64,000 bases of DNA, from the NCBI GenBank assembly GCA_910587645.1, contig CAJUNA010000002.1, positions 1-64,000 of the forward strand. Reading direction: 5' to 3'. A program made the position numbers and the translations under genes. Positions 25,305 to 33,640 of the stretch are shown piece after piece. The DNA is from an uncultured Oscillospiraceae bacterium. Its GTDB lineage: Bacteria > Bacillota > Clostridia > Oscillospirales > Oscillospiraceae. Position 1 is the stretch's first letter, and each line of letters starts with the position of its first letter. The notes beneath the pieces are model-generated. The model saw nothing but the letters and a program-made list of their open reading frames with translations, was not told the origin of the DNA and searched no databases.

Positions 25305-27194
25305 ATGAAAACCAGGAAAAAGCTGATGGCGCTCCTGCTGGCGTTAGCCATGGTCCTTGGCATGGCCGGGACGGCCTCTGCCGCCGGGGCAAGGAAAGGG
25401 TTTGCCGACGTATCCGGCCATTGGGCCGAGGAGGAGATCAACCGCGTCCTGGCGCTGGGCCTGATGGATGGTAAGACCGACGCGGCCTTTGCCCCCAATG
25501 AGGATATGACCCGGGCCGGCCTGGTGACGGCTTTGTACCGCCTGGCAGGCAAGCCCTCTGTTGCCGGGGTGAAAAATCCCTTTGACGATGTGGCGGACGG
25601 TGATGCCTGCAAGGACGCGGTCCTCTGGGCCAACAGCCAGAATATCGTCAATGGCAAGACTGCTTCTGCTTTCGTCCCCGAAGGCAGCGTCACCCGCCAG
25701 GAAATTGCCAAGATCCTCAACGGCTACGCCGCCTGGGCCGTAAAACAGGATAAGCTGGCCAGCCGTAAGGACGTGCTGAGCGCCTATCCTGACGCTTCCG
25801 AGGTATCCGCCTGGGCCAGGGACGTGATGAACTGGGCGGTCGCCAGCGAATTCATCACCGGCAGCAATCACAAGCTGGCCCCCAAGGGCACCGCCACCCG
25901 CGCCCAGGTCGCGGCGATCCTCTGCCGCTATATGGACGACGCTTCCACCGGGGACGCTTCCCTGGACAATCCCCGCAACCAGGACGGCATCAAGGAAAAC
26001 GAGCTGCTGGTGGTCAGCTTTGGCACCAGCTTTAACGGCAACCGTGCCGCCACCATCGGCGCGGTGGAGGACGCCATGGAGAAGGCTTTCCCCGATTATT
26101 CCGTCCGCCGGGGCTTTACTGCCAACACCATCATCGAGCACATTGCCCGCCGGGACGGCGAGATCATTGACGGCGTGGAGGAAGCCCTTGACCGTGCCAA
26201 GGCCAACGGCGTGAAAAACCTGCTGGTTCAGCCCACCCACCTGATGAACGGCTGGGAGTACGGCGATCTGGTTAAGGAGCTGGAGGGCCGTCAGGGTGAT
26301 TTTGAGACCGTCAAAATTGGCGCGCCCCTGCTGGCAACCGATGAGGACTTTGCCAAGGTGGCCCAGGCCATGGTGGACGCAACCGCCAGCCTTGCCCAGG
26401 ACGGCAAAACCGCTGTCTGCTACATGGGCCACGGCACTGAGGCCGCTTCCAACGGCGTTTACGCCAGGATGCAGAAGGTCCTCACCGGCATGGGCCATAC
26501 GAATTATTTTGTCGGCACGGTGGAAGCCGCGCCTACCGCGGAGGACCTGGTGAAGCTGGTGAAGGAAGGCGGCTATGAGAAGGTGATCCTCCGTCCCATG
26601 ATGATCGTAGCCGGAGACCACGCCAATAACGATATGGCAGGCGATGGGGAAGATTCCTGGAAATCCGTTTTTACCGCCGCCGGGTTTGAGGTGCAGTGCG
26701 AGGTAAAGGGGCTGGGCGAACTGGAGGCAATTCAGGATCTCCTGGCCGCCCACGCCAAGGACGCCAAGCCTCTGGCGGAAACCGGCATTGACGTGGAGCC
26801 TAACCCTGAAAACAGCAAAAAGCCAGGGACCCCGGCTGAACCTGAGCAAAAAGGCCTTGCCGATGGCACTTATACTATCAATGTGGACTGCAAGGAAGCC
26901 ATGTTTAAGATCGACCACTGCGAGTTGACTGTCAAGGACGGCAAAATGACTGCCGCGCTGACTTTAGGCAGCACCAGCTTTGACAAAATGTTCGCAGGGA
27001 CCGCCGCCGCTGCCGCGCTGGCAGAGGAGGGGGTAATCACGGGTGTGACGGATGCGGATGGCACGATGGCTACATTTACCCTGCCCGTAGCCGCGCTGGA
27101 CGAGGCGCTGGCATACGCCGCCCACAGCGTACGGAAGGATACCTGGTATGACCGCACGCTGACCTTCGATTCTTCTACCGCCGTTGAGAAATAA
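25305..27194 (+). CDS. Surface-anchored SLH protein with CbiK cobaltochelatase domain
   Basis: A secreted 629-residue protein. A signal peptide (about 1-26, ending ASAAG) is followed by three S-layer homology repeats (about 30-205; GFADVSGHWAEEEINRVLALG is the first), which would bind it to the cell wall. Residues about 232-490 form a CbiK-type anaerobic sirohydrochlorin cobaltochelatase: VSFGTSFNG, MGHGT with H376, and AGDHANNDMAGDGEDSWK with H439. These match the two catalytic histidines of Salmonella CbiK (H145, H207), with nearly the same spacing. A C-terminal domain (about 518-629) is shared with the next gene. CbiK is normally cytoplasmic; a surface form suggests metal insertion or tetrapyrrole binding outside the cell. 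Strong AGGAGG site, start secure. Confidence 0.88.
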   Translation: MKTRKKLMALLLALAMVLGMAGTASAAGARKGFADVSGHWAEEEINRVLALGLMDGKTDAAFAPNEDMTRAGLVTALYRLAGKPSVAGVKNPFDDVADGDACKDAVLWANSQNIVNGKTASAFVPEGSVTRQEIAKILNGYAAWAVKQDKLASRKDVLSAYPDASEVSAWARDVMNWAVASEFITGSNHKLAPKGTATRAQVAAILCRYMDDASTGDASLDNPRNQDGIKENELLVVSFGTSFNGNRAATIGAVEDAMEKAFPDYSVRRGFTANTIIEHIARRDGEIIDGVEEALDRAKANGVKNLLVQPTHLMNGWEYGDLVKELEGRQGDFETVKIGAPLLATDEDFAKVAQAMVDATASLAQDGKTAVCYMGHGTEAASNGVYARMQKVLTGMGHTNYFVGTVEAAPTAEDLVKLVKEGGYEKVILRPMMIVAGDHANNDMAGDGEDSWKSVFTAAGFEVQCEVKGLGELEAIQDLLAAHAKDAKPLAETGIDVEPNPENSKKPGTPAEPEQKGLADGTYTINVDCKEAMFKIDHCELTVKDGKMTAALTLGSTSFDKMFAGTAAAAALAEEGVITGVTDADGTMATFTLPVAALDEALAYAAHSVRKDTWYDRTLTFDSSTAVEK

Positions 27195-27271
27195 ACCGCC
27201 GTGTACGGAGCAGCGCCGCAGAGCTTGCGGCGCTGCTCTGGCCCGGTTATTCATGCAGGAGGAATGTTTCC

Positions 27272-27949
27272 ATGAAAAAGAAAACCCTTGCCCTGATGGC
27301 CGCGCTGGTCCTGTTGCTGGCGCTATTGGCAGCCTGCGGCGGGGACAGCGTCCCCACGCCTGATCCCGCCCCCTCCGTGCCGGAGGAGCAGGCCCCTCCC
27401 ACACCCGCCGGCGGCTCCATCCCCCAGCCCGGCAAAGGGCAGGAAGCGCCGCCTGCGCCCGCGGCCCCCTCTGGGACGGAGGCTGTCCCAGAGGAGCAGG
27501 AACCCGCTGCGGCCCAGCCGGACGAACCCGCCCCAGAGCTTTCCGGACCGTTGGCAGCCGGTACCGAACCGGAACCTGAGCCCGAGCCGGAACCGGCGCC
27601 TGAACTGGAACCGGGGGGTGAGAATGTAATGGCGGGCGATACATACATGATTTCCGTTGCGCTGGAGGGCGGCACGGGCCGCGCTACCGTGGAATCCCCT
27701 GCGAAGCTGCGCTATGAGGACGGCAAATGCTGGGCGACTATCGTCTGGAGCAGTGCCAACTTTGACTACATGAAGGTGGACGGCCAGCGGTATGACCTGA
27801 TTAACACGGAGGGCAATTCTACCTTTGAGATACCCGTCAGCGCCTTTGACCAGCCCCTGCCAGTGATTGCCAACACCATCGCCATGAGCGAACCCCATGA
27901 GGTGGAATATACCCTGACTTTCGACTCCGCGTCCATGCAGGACGCTTGA
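27272..27949 (+). CDS. Lipoprotein with domain shared with the SLH-CbiK protein
   Basis: A 225-residue lipoprotein: signal peptide with lipobox LLAAC, a long proline- and glutamate-rich linker (about 28-118, including EPEPEPEPEPAPE), then a globular C-terminal domain (about 122-225). That domain aligns by eye with the C terminus of the preceding protein: TY-I-V, DGK followed by SxxFDxM, FxIPVxAxD and YTLTFDS. It has a NEAT-like beta-sandwich look and may bind heme or a corrinoid for the ABC importer encoded next. Ligand binding is inference. AGGAGGAATG precedes the start. Confidence 0.7.
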   Translation: MKKKTLALMAALVLLLALLAACGGDSVPTPDPAPSVPEEQAPPTPAGGSIPQPGKGQEAPPAPAAPSGTEAVPEEQEPAAAQPDEPAPELSGPLAAGTEPEPEPEPEPAPELEPGGENVMAGDTYMISVALEGGTGRATVESPAKLRYEDGKCWATIVWSSANFDYMKVDGQRYDLINTEGNSTFEIPVSAFDQPLPVIANTIAMSEPHEVEYTLTFDSASMQDA

Positions 27950-27963
27950 AACGGGGGAATACC

Positions 27964-29115
27964 ATGAAATTTTGGAGGTTCTTTCCCTTTTTCCTGCTGC
28001 TGGCGTTGTGCGCCTGCGGGCAGCAGGACGCGGCATCCCCGGAGCAGCCTGAGCCGGAGGAATGTGCCCTCTCGTGGGACGCGCTGGCCTGGGGCAGCCC
28101 CATGGAGCTGGACTACGCCCAGCAGTTCGCGGTGGACTATGCCCAGGGCTATACCCGCCTCACCATTGACGGAAGCGTGTATCTGCTGGTTCCCCAGGAC
28201 GCGGGGATCCCGGCGGGTTTGCCGGAGGAGGTCACCGTCCTCCGCAGCCCGGTCCAAAACATCTACATGCAGGCCACCGCCGCTATGGATTCCTTTGTCC
28301 AACTGGACGCCCTGGATGCTGTGACCCTCTCCGGCACCAAGGCAGATGGCTGGTACATCCCTGAAGCCCGGAGGGCGATGGAGGAGGGCCGTCTCACCTA
28401 CGCCGGCAAATACAGCGCGCCGGACTATGAGCTGATCGTCTCCCAAAACTGCGGCCTGGCGCTGGAATCCACCATGATCCTCCACAACCCGGAGGTCAAA
28501 GAACAGTTGGAACGCTTCGGCATCCCGGTGCTGGTGGAGCGTTCCAGCTATGAGAGCCATCCCCTGGGCCGGATGGAATGGATCAAGCTCTACGGCGCGC
28601 TGATGGGGAAGGAAGCAGAGGCGGAGGCATTTTTTGACAGCCAGCTTGCCCGTCTCGCCCCAGTGCTGGAACAGGAGAGCACTGGGAAAACGGTGGCCTT
28701 TTTCTACATCACCTCCAACGGCATGGCCAGTGTCCGCAAGCCCGGCGACTATATCTCCAAGGCCATTGAACTGGCCGGCGGCGTGTACGTGTTCCATGGC
28801 CTGGCCGGGGAGGAAAACGCCCTGTCTACCATGAACATGCAGATGGAGTCCTTCTACAGCGGCGCGAAGGACGCGGACATCCTAATCTACAACAGCGCCA
28901 TCGACGCGAACCTGACCGAAATTGCGGAGCTGGTGGCCAAAAGCGAACCTCTGGCGGACTTCAAGGCCGTCCAGGAAGGGAATGTCTGGTGTACCGGCAA
29001 GAGCATGTTCCAGGAGGCGCTGGGTGTAGGCGACATGATCCTGGATATCAACGCTATCCTTACCCAGGAAAATCCCTCCGATGAAGACCTGAATTACCTG
29101 CACCGCCTGACGTAA
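27964..29115 (+). CDS. ABC transporter substrate-binding lipoprotein (BtuF/FecB type)
   Basis: A 383-residue lipoprotein with lipobox LALCAC. It has the two-lobed helical-backbone fold of class III binding proteins: VQNIYMQATAAMDSFVQLDAL in the first lobe, IPVLVERSSYESHPLGRMEWIKLYGALMG as the hinge, and a second lobe ending near GDMILDINAIL. Such proteins deliver siderophores, heme or cobalamin to the permease. Riboswitch control and the upstream CbiK suggest a corrinoid or related tetrapyrrole. The start at 27964 gives the signal peptide directly; the frame opens at 27946. It follows the small lipoprotein by 14 bases. Confidence 0.85.
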   Translation: MKFWRFFPFFLLLALCACGQQDAASPEQPEPEECALSWDALAWGSPMELDYAQQFAVDYAQGYTRLTIDGSVYLLVPQDAGIPAGLPEEVTVLRSPVQNIYMQATAAMDSFVQLDALDAVTLSGTKADGWYIPEARRAMEEGRLTYAGKYSAPDYELIVSQNCGLALESTMILHNPEVKEQLERFGIPVLVERSSYESHPLGRMEWIKLYGALMGKEAEAEAFFDSQLARLAPVLEQESTGKTVAFFYITSNGMASVRKPGDYISKAIELAGGVYVFHGLAGEENALSTMNMQMESFYSGAKDADILIYNSAIDANLTEIAELVAKSEPLADFKAVQEGNVWCTGKSMFQEALGVGDMILDINAILTQENPSDEDLNYLHRLT

Positions 29116-29127
29116 CGGAGAATTGCC

Positions 29128-30141
29128 ATGAAAAAAGCCTGGATTCGATACTGCGCCTGTTTTGCCCTGCTGGGCAGCCTTCTCCTGGCCCTGCTGGTGT
29201 GGAACATCACCGCTGGGAGTGTGGATTTTACCCCAGGGGAGATCCTCAGCACCCTGCTCAACCCGGAGAGCGGCATTATTTGGGGCATCCGCCTGCCCAG
29301 GGTGCTGGCGGCGGCCATATTAGGCGGAGGGCTGAGTGTATCGGGCTTTCTGCTCCAGACCTTTTTCGCCAATCCCATTGCGGGGCCTTTTGTCCTGGGG
29401 ATTTCCTCCGGGGCGAAGCTGACGGTATCCCTCGTGATGATCTTCCTCCTCAGCCGGGGGGTGACGGTAGGGTCTATGGGCCTGATCGCGGCGGCTTTTG
29501 CCGGGTCTATGCTCTCCATGGGCTTTATCCTCCTGCTGTCCCGGCGGGTGAAGCAAATGAGCATGCTGGTCATCAGCGGCGTGATGACCGGCTATATCTG
29601 CTCGGCGGTCACGGATTTTTTGGTGACCTTCGCCGATGATTCCAATATCGTCAACCTCCGCAACTGGTCCCTGGGCAGCTTTTCCGGCACAAGCTGGGAC
29701 AATGTGAAGATCATGAGCTGGGTGATTTTCGCCTCCCTGGCCCTGGCTTTCCTGATGTCGAAGCCCATCGGCGCCTACCAAATGGGCGAGGTCTACGCCC
29801 AGAACATGGGGGTAAATATCAAGCGGTTCCGGGTGGAGCTGATTCTGCTGTCCAGCGTCCTGTCCGCCTGCGTCACCGCATTCGCGGGGCCGATCTCCTT
29901 TGTGGGCATCGCCGCCCCCCATCTGATCAAAGGCCTGTTCCACACCGCAAAGCCGCTGGTTATCATACCCGCCTGCTTTTTGGGAGGCGCGGTGTTCTGC
30001 CTGTTTTGCGATCTGATCGCCCGCACGGCCTTCGCCCCTACGGATATGAACATCAGCTCTGTCACCGCCATATTCGGTGCGCCGGTGGTAATCTACCTGA
30101 TGGCTTCCCAGCGGAGCAGGCGGATGAAGGAGGGTACATGA
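29128..30141 (+). CDS. ABC transporter permease (BtuC/FecCD family)
   Basis: Integral membrane subunit of the importer, 337 residues, with about nine or ten helices. Family motifs include IRLPRVLAAAILGGGLSVSGFLLQTFFANPIAGPFVLGISSGA near the N terminus and the FAGPISFVGIAAPHL segment that contacts the ATPase. A homodimer of this protein would form the channel for the iron-complex or cobalamin group. It lies 12 bases after the binding protein gene and its stop overlaps the ATPase start as ATGA. Confidence 0.93.
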   Translation: MKKAWIRYCACFALLGSLLLALLVWNITAGSVDFTPGEILSTLLNPESGIIWGIRLPRVLAAAILGGGLSVSGFLLQTFFANPIAGPFVLGISSGAKLTVSLVMIFLLSRGVTVGSMGLIAAAFAGSMLSMGFILLLSRRVKQMSMLVISGVMTGYICSAVTDFLVTFADDSNIVNLRNWSLGSFSGTSWDNVKIMSWVIFASLALAFLMSKPIGAYQMGEVYAQNMGVNIKRFRVELILLSSVLSACVTAFAGPISFVGIAAPHLIKGLFHTAKPLVIIPACFLGGAVFCLFCDLIARTAFAPTDMNISSVTAIFGAPVVIYLMASQRSRRMKEGT

Positions 30142-31247
30142 ACGAGATATACCTGCACACCCAAGGCCTCAGCGTTGGCTACAACGGCAAGCCTTTGATC
30201 CAGGACATCCGCCTGAAGCTGGGCCGTGGGCAGATTATGACCCTGATCGGGCCGAACGGCGCAGGGAAATCCACCATATTGAAAACCATCATCCGCCAGT
30301 TGGCGAGAATTGCCGGGACGGTATATTTGGACGGCGCGGGCATGGAAAAAATGTCCGAGCGGGACGTGTCCCGCCGTATGAGCGTCCTCATGACCAGCCA
30401 CGTCCATCCGGAGCTGATGACCTGCGAGGATGTGGTGTCCACAGGCCGCTACCCTTACACCGGGCGGCTGGGCATCCTTACCCGGGAGGACCGGGAGAAG
30501 GTGGCCCGGTGTTTGGAACTGGTTCATGCGTCCCAATTGGCGGAGCGGGATTTTTCCCAGATCAGCGATGGCCAGCGGCAGCGGGTCCTGCTGGCCCGGG
30601 CATTGTGCCAGGAACCGGAGGTCCTGGTGCTGGACGAGCCGACCTCCTTCCTGGACATCCGCCACAAGCTGGAGCTTTTGGCAATCCTGAAGGACATGGT
30701 ACGCACCCGGAACCTGGCGGTGCTGATGTCCCTGCATGAGCTGGATTTGGCCCAAAAAATCAGCGACTACGTGGTCTGCGTCAAGGGGGACCGCATCGAC
30801 CGCCAAGGCACGCCGGAGGAGATTTTCACCGCCGGGTATATGATGGAGCTGTACGGGGCGGCCCGGGGCAGCTACAACGCCCTTTACGGCTCCCTGGAGC
30901 TGGAGCCGGCCAGTGGTACGCCGGAGGTTTTCGTCATCGGCGGCGGCGGGGCCGGGATCCCGGTCTACCGCCAGTTGCAGCGGCAGGGCATCCCCTTCGC
31001 GGCGGGGGTCCTGGTGGAAAATGACCTGGACTACCCTGTGGCATCGGTGCTGGCAGCCCAGGTAGTGTCGGAAAAGAGCTTCCAGCCGGTGGGTGAGGAG
31101 TCCTTCCGGCTGGCGGCGGCGGTGATGGAACGGTGCCGGAGGGTGCTGTGCCCGGTGGCCGCCTTCGGGCCGGTGAATGAGAGGAACCGGCTGCTTCGGG
31201 AGATGGCACGGGAAACGGGGAAGCTGGATGAGGCTCCCACAGAATAA
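30138..31247 (+). CDS. ABC transporter ATPase with extra C-terminal domain (BtuD/FecE type)
   Basis: Energises import by the preceding permease. Of 369 residues, about 1-255 are the ABC domain: Walker A GPNGAGKST (38-46), signature ISDGQ (142-146, a variant of LSGGQ), Walker B VLVLDEP (162-168) and the switch His in SLHELD. Residues about 262-369 form an additional domain beginning EVFVIGGGGAGIPVYRQL, with a glycine-rich loop like a nucleotide- or dinucleotide-binding fold, absent from ordinary FecE or BtuD (about 260 residues). The start overlaps the permease stop, with AAGGAGG upstream. A strong terminator follows, closing the operon. Confidence 0.88.
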   Translation: MNEIYLHTQGLSVGYNGKPLIQDIRLKLGRGQIMTLIGPNGAGKSTILKTIIRQLARIAGTVYLDGAGMEKMSERDVSRRMSVLMTSHVHPELMTCEDVVSTGRYPYTGRLGILTREDREKVARCLELVHASQLAERDFSQISDGQRQRVLLARALCQEPEVLVLDEPTSFLDIRHKLELLAILKDMVRTRNLAVLMSLHELDLAQKISDYVVCVKGDRIDRQGTPEEIFTAGYMMELYGAARGSYNALYGSLELEPASGTPEVFVIGGGGAGIPVYRQLQRQGIPFAAGVLVENDLDYPVASVLAAQVVSEKSFQPVGEESFRLAAAVMERCRRVLCPVAAFGPVNERNRLLREMARETGKLDEAPTE

Positions 31248-31248
31248 A

Positions 31249-31281
31249 ACCGCAGGGATTTCCCATCCCTGCGGTTTTTTG
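31249..31281 (+). terminator. Rho-independent terminator of the riboswitch operon
   Basis: Perfect 11-bp stem (ACCGCAGGGAT / ATCCCTGCGGT) with a 5-base loop, then TTTTT, two bases after the ATPase stop. Confidence 0.92.
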
Positions 31282-31374
31282 TAGGAGAGTACAGCCGGAC
31301 AGGGCATGTGGCACTGTGGAAATATCTCACCAGCCGTATTAAAGAAATTTTAATACTTTTTCTAAAATAATACC

Positions 31375-31403
31375 TTGACAGATTTAGTATATCGTGCTAT
31401 GAT
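31375..31403 (+). promoter_or_regulatory. Sigma-A promoter of the PadR unit
   Basis: Consensus TTGACA and TATGAT with a 17-base spacer, in an AT-rich stretch. An imperfect dyad (TAGTATATCGTGCTATGATA) overlapping the -10 could be a PadR operator; that is a guess. Confidence 0.8.
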
Positions 31404-31468
31404 AAGCCCAACATACGGGACGGCCGCCACAGCGCGGCGGGACGGCCCGGCGAAAGGAGTGCTTTGAT

Positions 31469-31804
31469 TTGTCCATTTCTGCGGATACCCTACGGGGCCA
31501 TACAGATACCATCATACTGACCCAGCTTATGCGGGGGGACAACTACGGCTATGAGATCAACAAGACCATCCAGCAGCGCACAGGAGGCGGCTACGGCTTC
31601 AAGGAAGCCACCCTCTATACCGCGTTCAAGCGGCTGGAGAGCGCGGGGCTGATTTCCTCTTACTGGGGTGAAGAAGGCCCTGGGGCGAGACGGCGTTACT
31701 ACGCCATCACCGATGAAGGCCGGCGGCAGTGGGAAGAAAACAGCCGGGAGTGGAAAACCACCAGAGACCTTCTGGATACCCTGATTTCTTTGGAGGAGGA
31801 CTAA
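31469..31804 (+). CDS. PadR family transcriptional regulator
   Basis: A 111-residue winged-helix protein: TIILTQLMRGDNYGYEINKTIQ, then KEATLYTAFKRLESAGLISSYW and RRRYYAITDEGRRQW, the typical PadR order. It probably represses its own unit and releases it on an envelope or drug signal. The start is a TTG at 31469, chosen because AAAGGAG lies 9 bases upstream and no ATG fits. The next gene begins 5 bases after its stop. PadR regulators paired with HAAS-domain proteins are a known arrangement. Confidence 0.88.
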   Translation: MSISADTLRGHTDTIILTQLMRGDNYGYEINKTIQQRTGGGYGFKEATLYTAFKRLESAGLISSYWGEEGPGARRRYYAITDEGRRQWEENSREWKTTRDLLDTLISLEED

Positions 31805-31809
31805 ACATA

Positions 31810-33228
31810 ATGGACAACATGAGAACGAGATTTGTCATCGCCGTAACCAACCGGCTGGCGGCCGCTGCCGAGAGCACCGCGAAAATCGAACTGATCGAGG
31901 AATTAAGCGAGAACCTCTACAGCCGCTATCATGACCTGGCATCCAGCGGCATGAGCGAGATGGAAGCCTACGAAAAGGCCATGGAGGAGCTGGGCAGCGT
32001 AGACGAGCTACTGGCTTATCTGGACAGCCTGGGTCCCGAGGGGGAGCTGCCCCGTCAGGAAGGCGGCTCCCGGGATTTCACCAGCGAGCTGCTCCACGGT
32101 GTAGAGGGCATCGTCCGGGAGACCGTCAACCAGACCAAGGACGCCGTTGATCAGGCTGCCGTTATCGTCCGCAATGTGGCGGACAAGTTGAAGGAAAAGT
32201 ATCCCGATGGCTTTAAAGGGAAGGTCTACGTCCATTTTGACGGAGACGGGGAAACAGACCGCCAGCAGCCCCCGCCGGAGAATTCCGCCGAAGCGCCTGC
32301 CGGAGAGGACGGCGCGGAAAAACAGGATTCCGGCTGGTCCTTTTCCGTGGGCTACAACCGGAACCGGGGCGGCTTTTTCTGCGAGGGCGGACGCCCCAGC
32401 CGGAGGGTGGAAGGCACCGCCTTTGATTCCGCAGCGTTAAAGGGCATTGACGTGCAGGTCAACGGCGACGTGAACGTGCGGGTGAACGACGACCCCCAGT
32501 CCCAGGTGGTGCTGGACGGCGACCTGGAAAACCTGGAACTGCGGCTTAGCGAGGACGGCGTTCTCTCCGTGCGCCAGGGAAATACTGCGGCGTCCTCCTT
32601 CTTCTTCTTCCGGGGGCTGGCTTCCGCAGATGTAGAGCTGACGATACCGAAGCGGTTCTGGGATTTCATCCAGATTTCCACCGTCCACGGCGACGTGGAG
32701 GTGGACGTAGGGCTTGAAGCCGGCCAGCTTTCCATCAAGACCTCCAGCGGCGACGCGGAACTTAACGACCTGGACTGCCAGGAATTGATCTTCCATTCCG
32801 CCAGCGGCGATCTGGACGCCGGCGCAATCCGCAGCAACAGCGTCCTGGCGGAGACCTCCAGCGGCGAGCTTCAGCTCACCGGCGGCTTCGGTACGGTGCG
32901 GGCGGCCACTGCATGCGGCGATGTGGAGCTGGCCGGCAACGCCCGGGAACTGCATTTCTCCAGCTCCAGCGGTGATTTGCAGGCCACTCTCCAGCAAGCT
33001 CCGGAGCAGATGGAGCTGCATGCCAAGTCTGGCGACTGTGAAGTGCGCCTTCCCGGCGAAGAGGGCTTTACTCTGCAATTCAGTACTGTCAGCGGTGAGC
33101 TGGACAGCGACTTTGATCTGGTTGGCCCCATTGGCAAACGTTCCGGCGAGGCACTCTATCTGGATGGCGGCGGCAGGACCTACCGCATATCCAGCGTCAG
33201 CGGGGATATCACCCTGCGCCGGAAATAA
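31810..33228 (+). CDS. HAAS/DUF1700-like plus DUF4097 beta-helix protein
   Basis: A 472-residue protein without a signal peptide or clear membrane helix. The N terminus (about 1-75) looks like a HAAS domain (IELIEELSENLYSRYHDL, EAYEKAMEELGSVDELLAYL), which is often paired with PadR regulators. The C-terminal half (about 215-472) is a right-handed beta-helix of the DUF4097/putative adhesin type, with repeats such as TSSGDAEL, SASGDLDAG, TSSGELQL and SSSSGDLQA. Such proteins are associated with envelope stress responses, but the biochemical role is unknown. It is likely co-transcribed with PadR and the small membrane protein downstream. Confidence 0.78.
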   Translation: MDNMRTRFVIAVTNRLAAAAESTAKIELIEELSENLYSRYHDLASSGMSEMEAYEKAMEELGSVDELLAYLDSLGPEGELPRQEGGSRDFTSELLHGVEGIVRETVNQTKDAVDQAAVIVRNVADKLKEKYPDGFKGKVYVHFDGDGETDRQQPPPENSAEAPAGEDGAEKQDSGWSFSVGYNRNRGGFFCEGGRPSRRVEGTAFDSAALKGIDVQVNGDVNVRVNDDPQSQVVLDGDLENLELRLSEDGVLSVRQGNTAASSFFFFRGLASADVELTIPKRFWDFIQISTVHGDVEVDVGLEAGQLSIKTSSGDAELNDLDCQELIFHSASGDLDAGAIRSNSVLAETSSGELQLTGGFGTVRAATACGDVELAGNARELHFSSSSGDLQATLQQAPEQMELHAKSGDCEVRLPGEEGFTLQFSTVSGELDSDFDLVGPIGKRSGEALYLDGGGRTYRISSVSGDITLRRK

Positions 33229-33246
33229 TCGTGGAGGAAACAGAAG

Positions 33247-33537
33247 ATGAACAAACAAACAACGGATATTGTGGCATATCTCTCCTGGCCTGGGCTTCTG
33301 ATTGCCTTTTTCATAGGCGACCGGTACGGAAGCCGCTTTCATCTCAACCAGTCCCTGGTAATCTGGATTGCCAGTACCCTGGTGGGCTTTGCGGCCCGTT
33401 GGCTGCCGCTGTTCGGCTGGCTGGTAGGGCTCATTGGCGGGCTGTTCTGCGCACTGTGCTGGTTTATTGGCATTATCAACGCTGTGCAGGGTGTGGAGAA
33501 GGAAGTCCCCTTGCTGGGTCAAATTCGGATTCTCTAA
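33247..33537 (+). CDS. Small membrane protein, DUF4870-like
   Basis: A 96-residue protein with about three hydrophobic helices. YLSWPGLLIAFFIGDR and RFHLNQSLVIWI resemble the DUF4870 (Tic20-like) core, which has a conserved FHxNQ. Function unknown. It follows the DUF4097 gene by 18 bases with GGAGG upstream, completing the PadR-controlled unit, and a terminator follows. Confidence 0.75.
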   Translation: MNKQTTDIVAYLSWPGLLIAFFIGDRYGSRFHLNQSLVIWIASTLVGFAARWLPLFGWLVGLIGGLFCALCWFIGIINAVQGVEKEVPLLGQIRIL

Positions 33538-33553
33538 TTCGTTGTAAAATAAG

Positions 33554-33584
33554 AGCCGGACTGGGGGCACCCGGTCCGGCTTTT
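33554..33584. terminator. Terminator between the PadR unit and nrdG
   Basis: Stem AGCCGGAC / GTCCGGCT, extended by GGG/CCC, then TTTT. It lies between converging genes and can serve both. Confidence 0.75.
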
Positions 33585-33640
33585 GGGCAGTATGCTGTGT
33601 GGTGTATCTTGCATATCATCCTGGAGACACAAGCATTCAC

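Noticed and set aside
24749..25720. Upstream extension of the transglutaminase-like frame
   Set aside because: It crosses the riboswitch and the opposite SLH-CbiK start; a signal peptide and GGAGG define the start at 24748.
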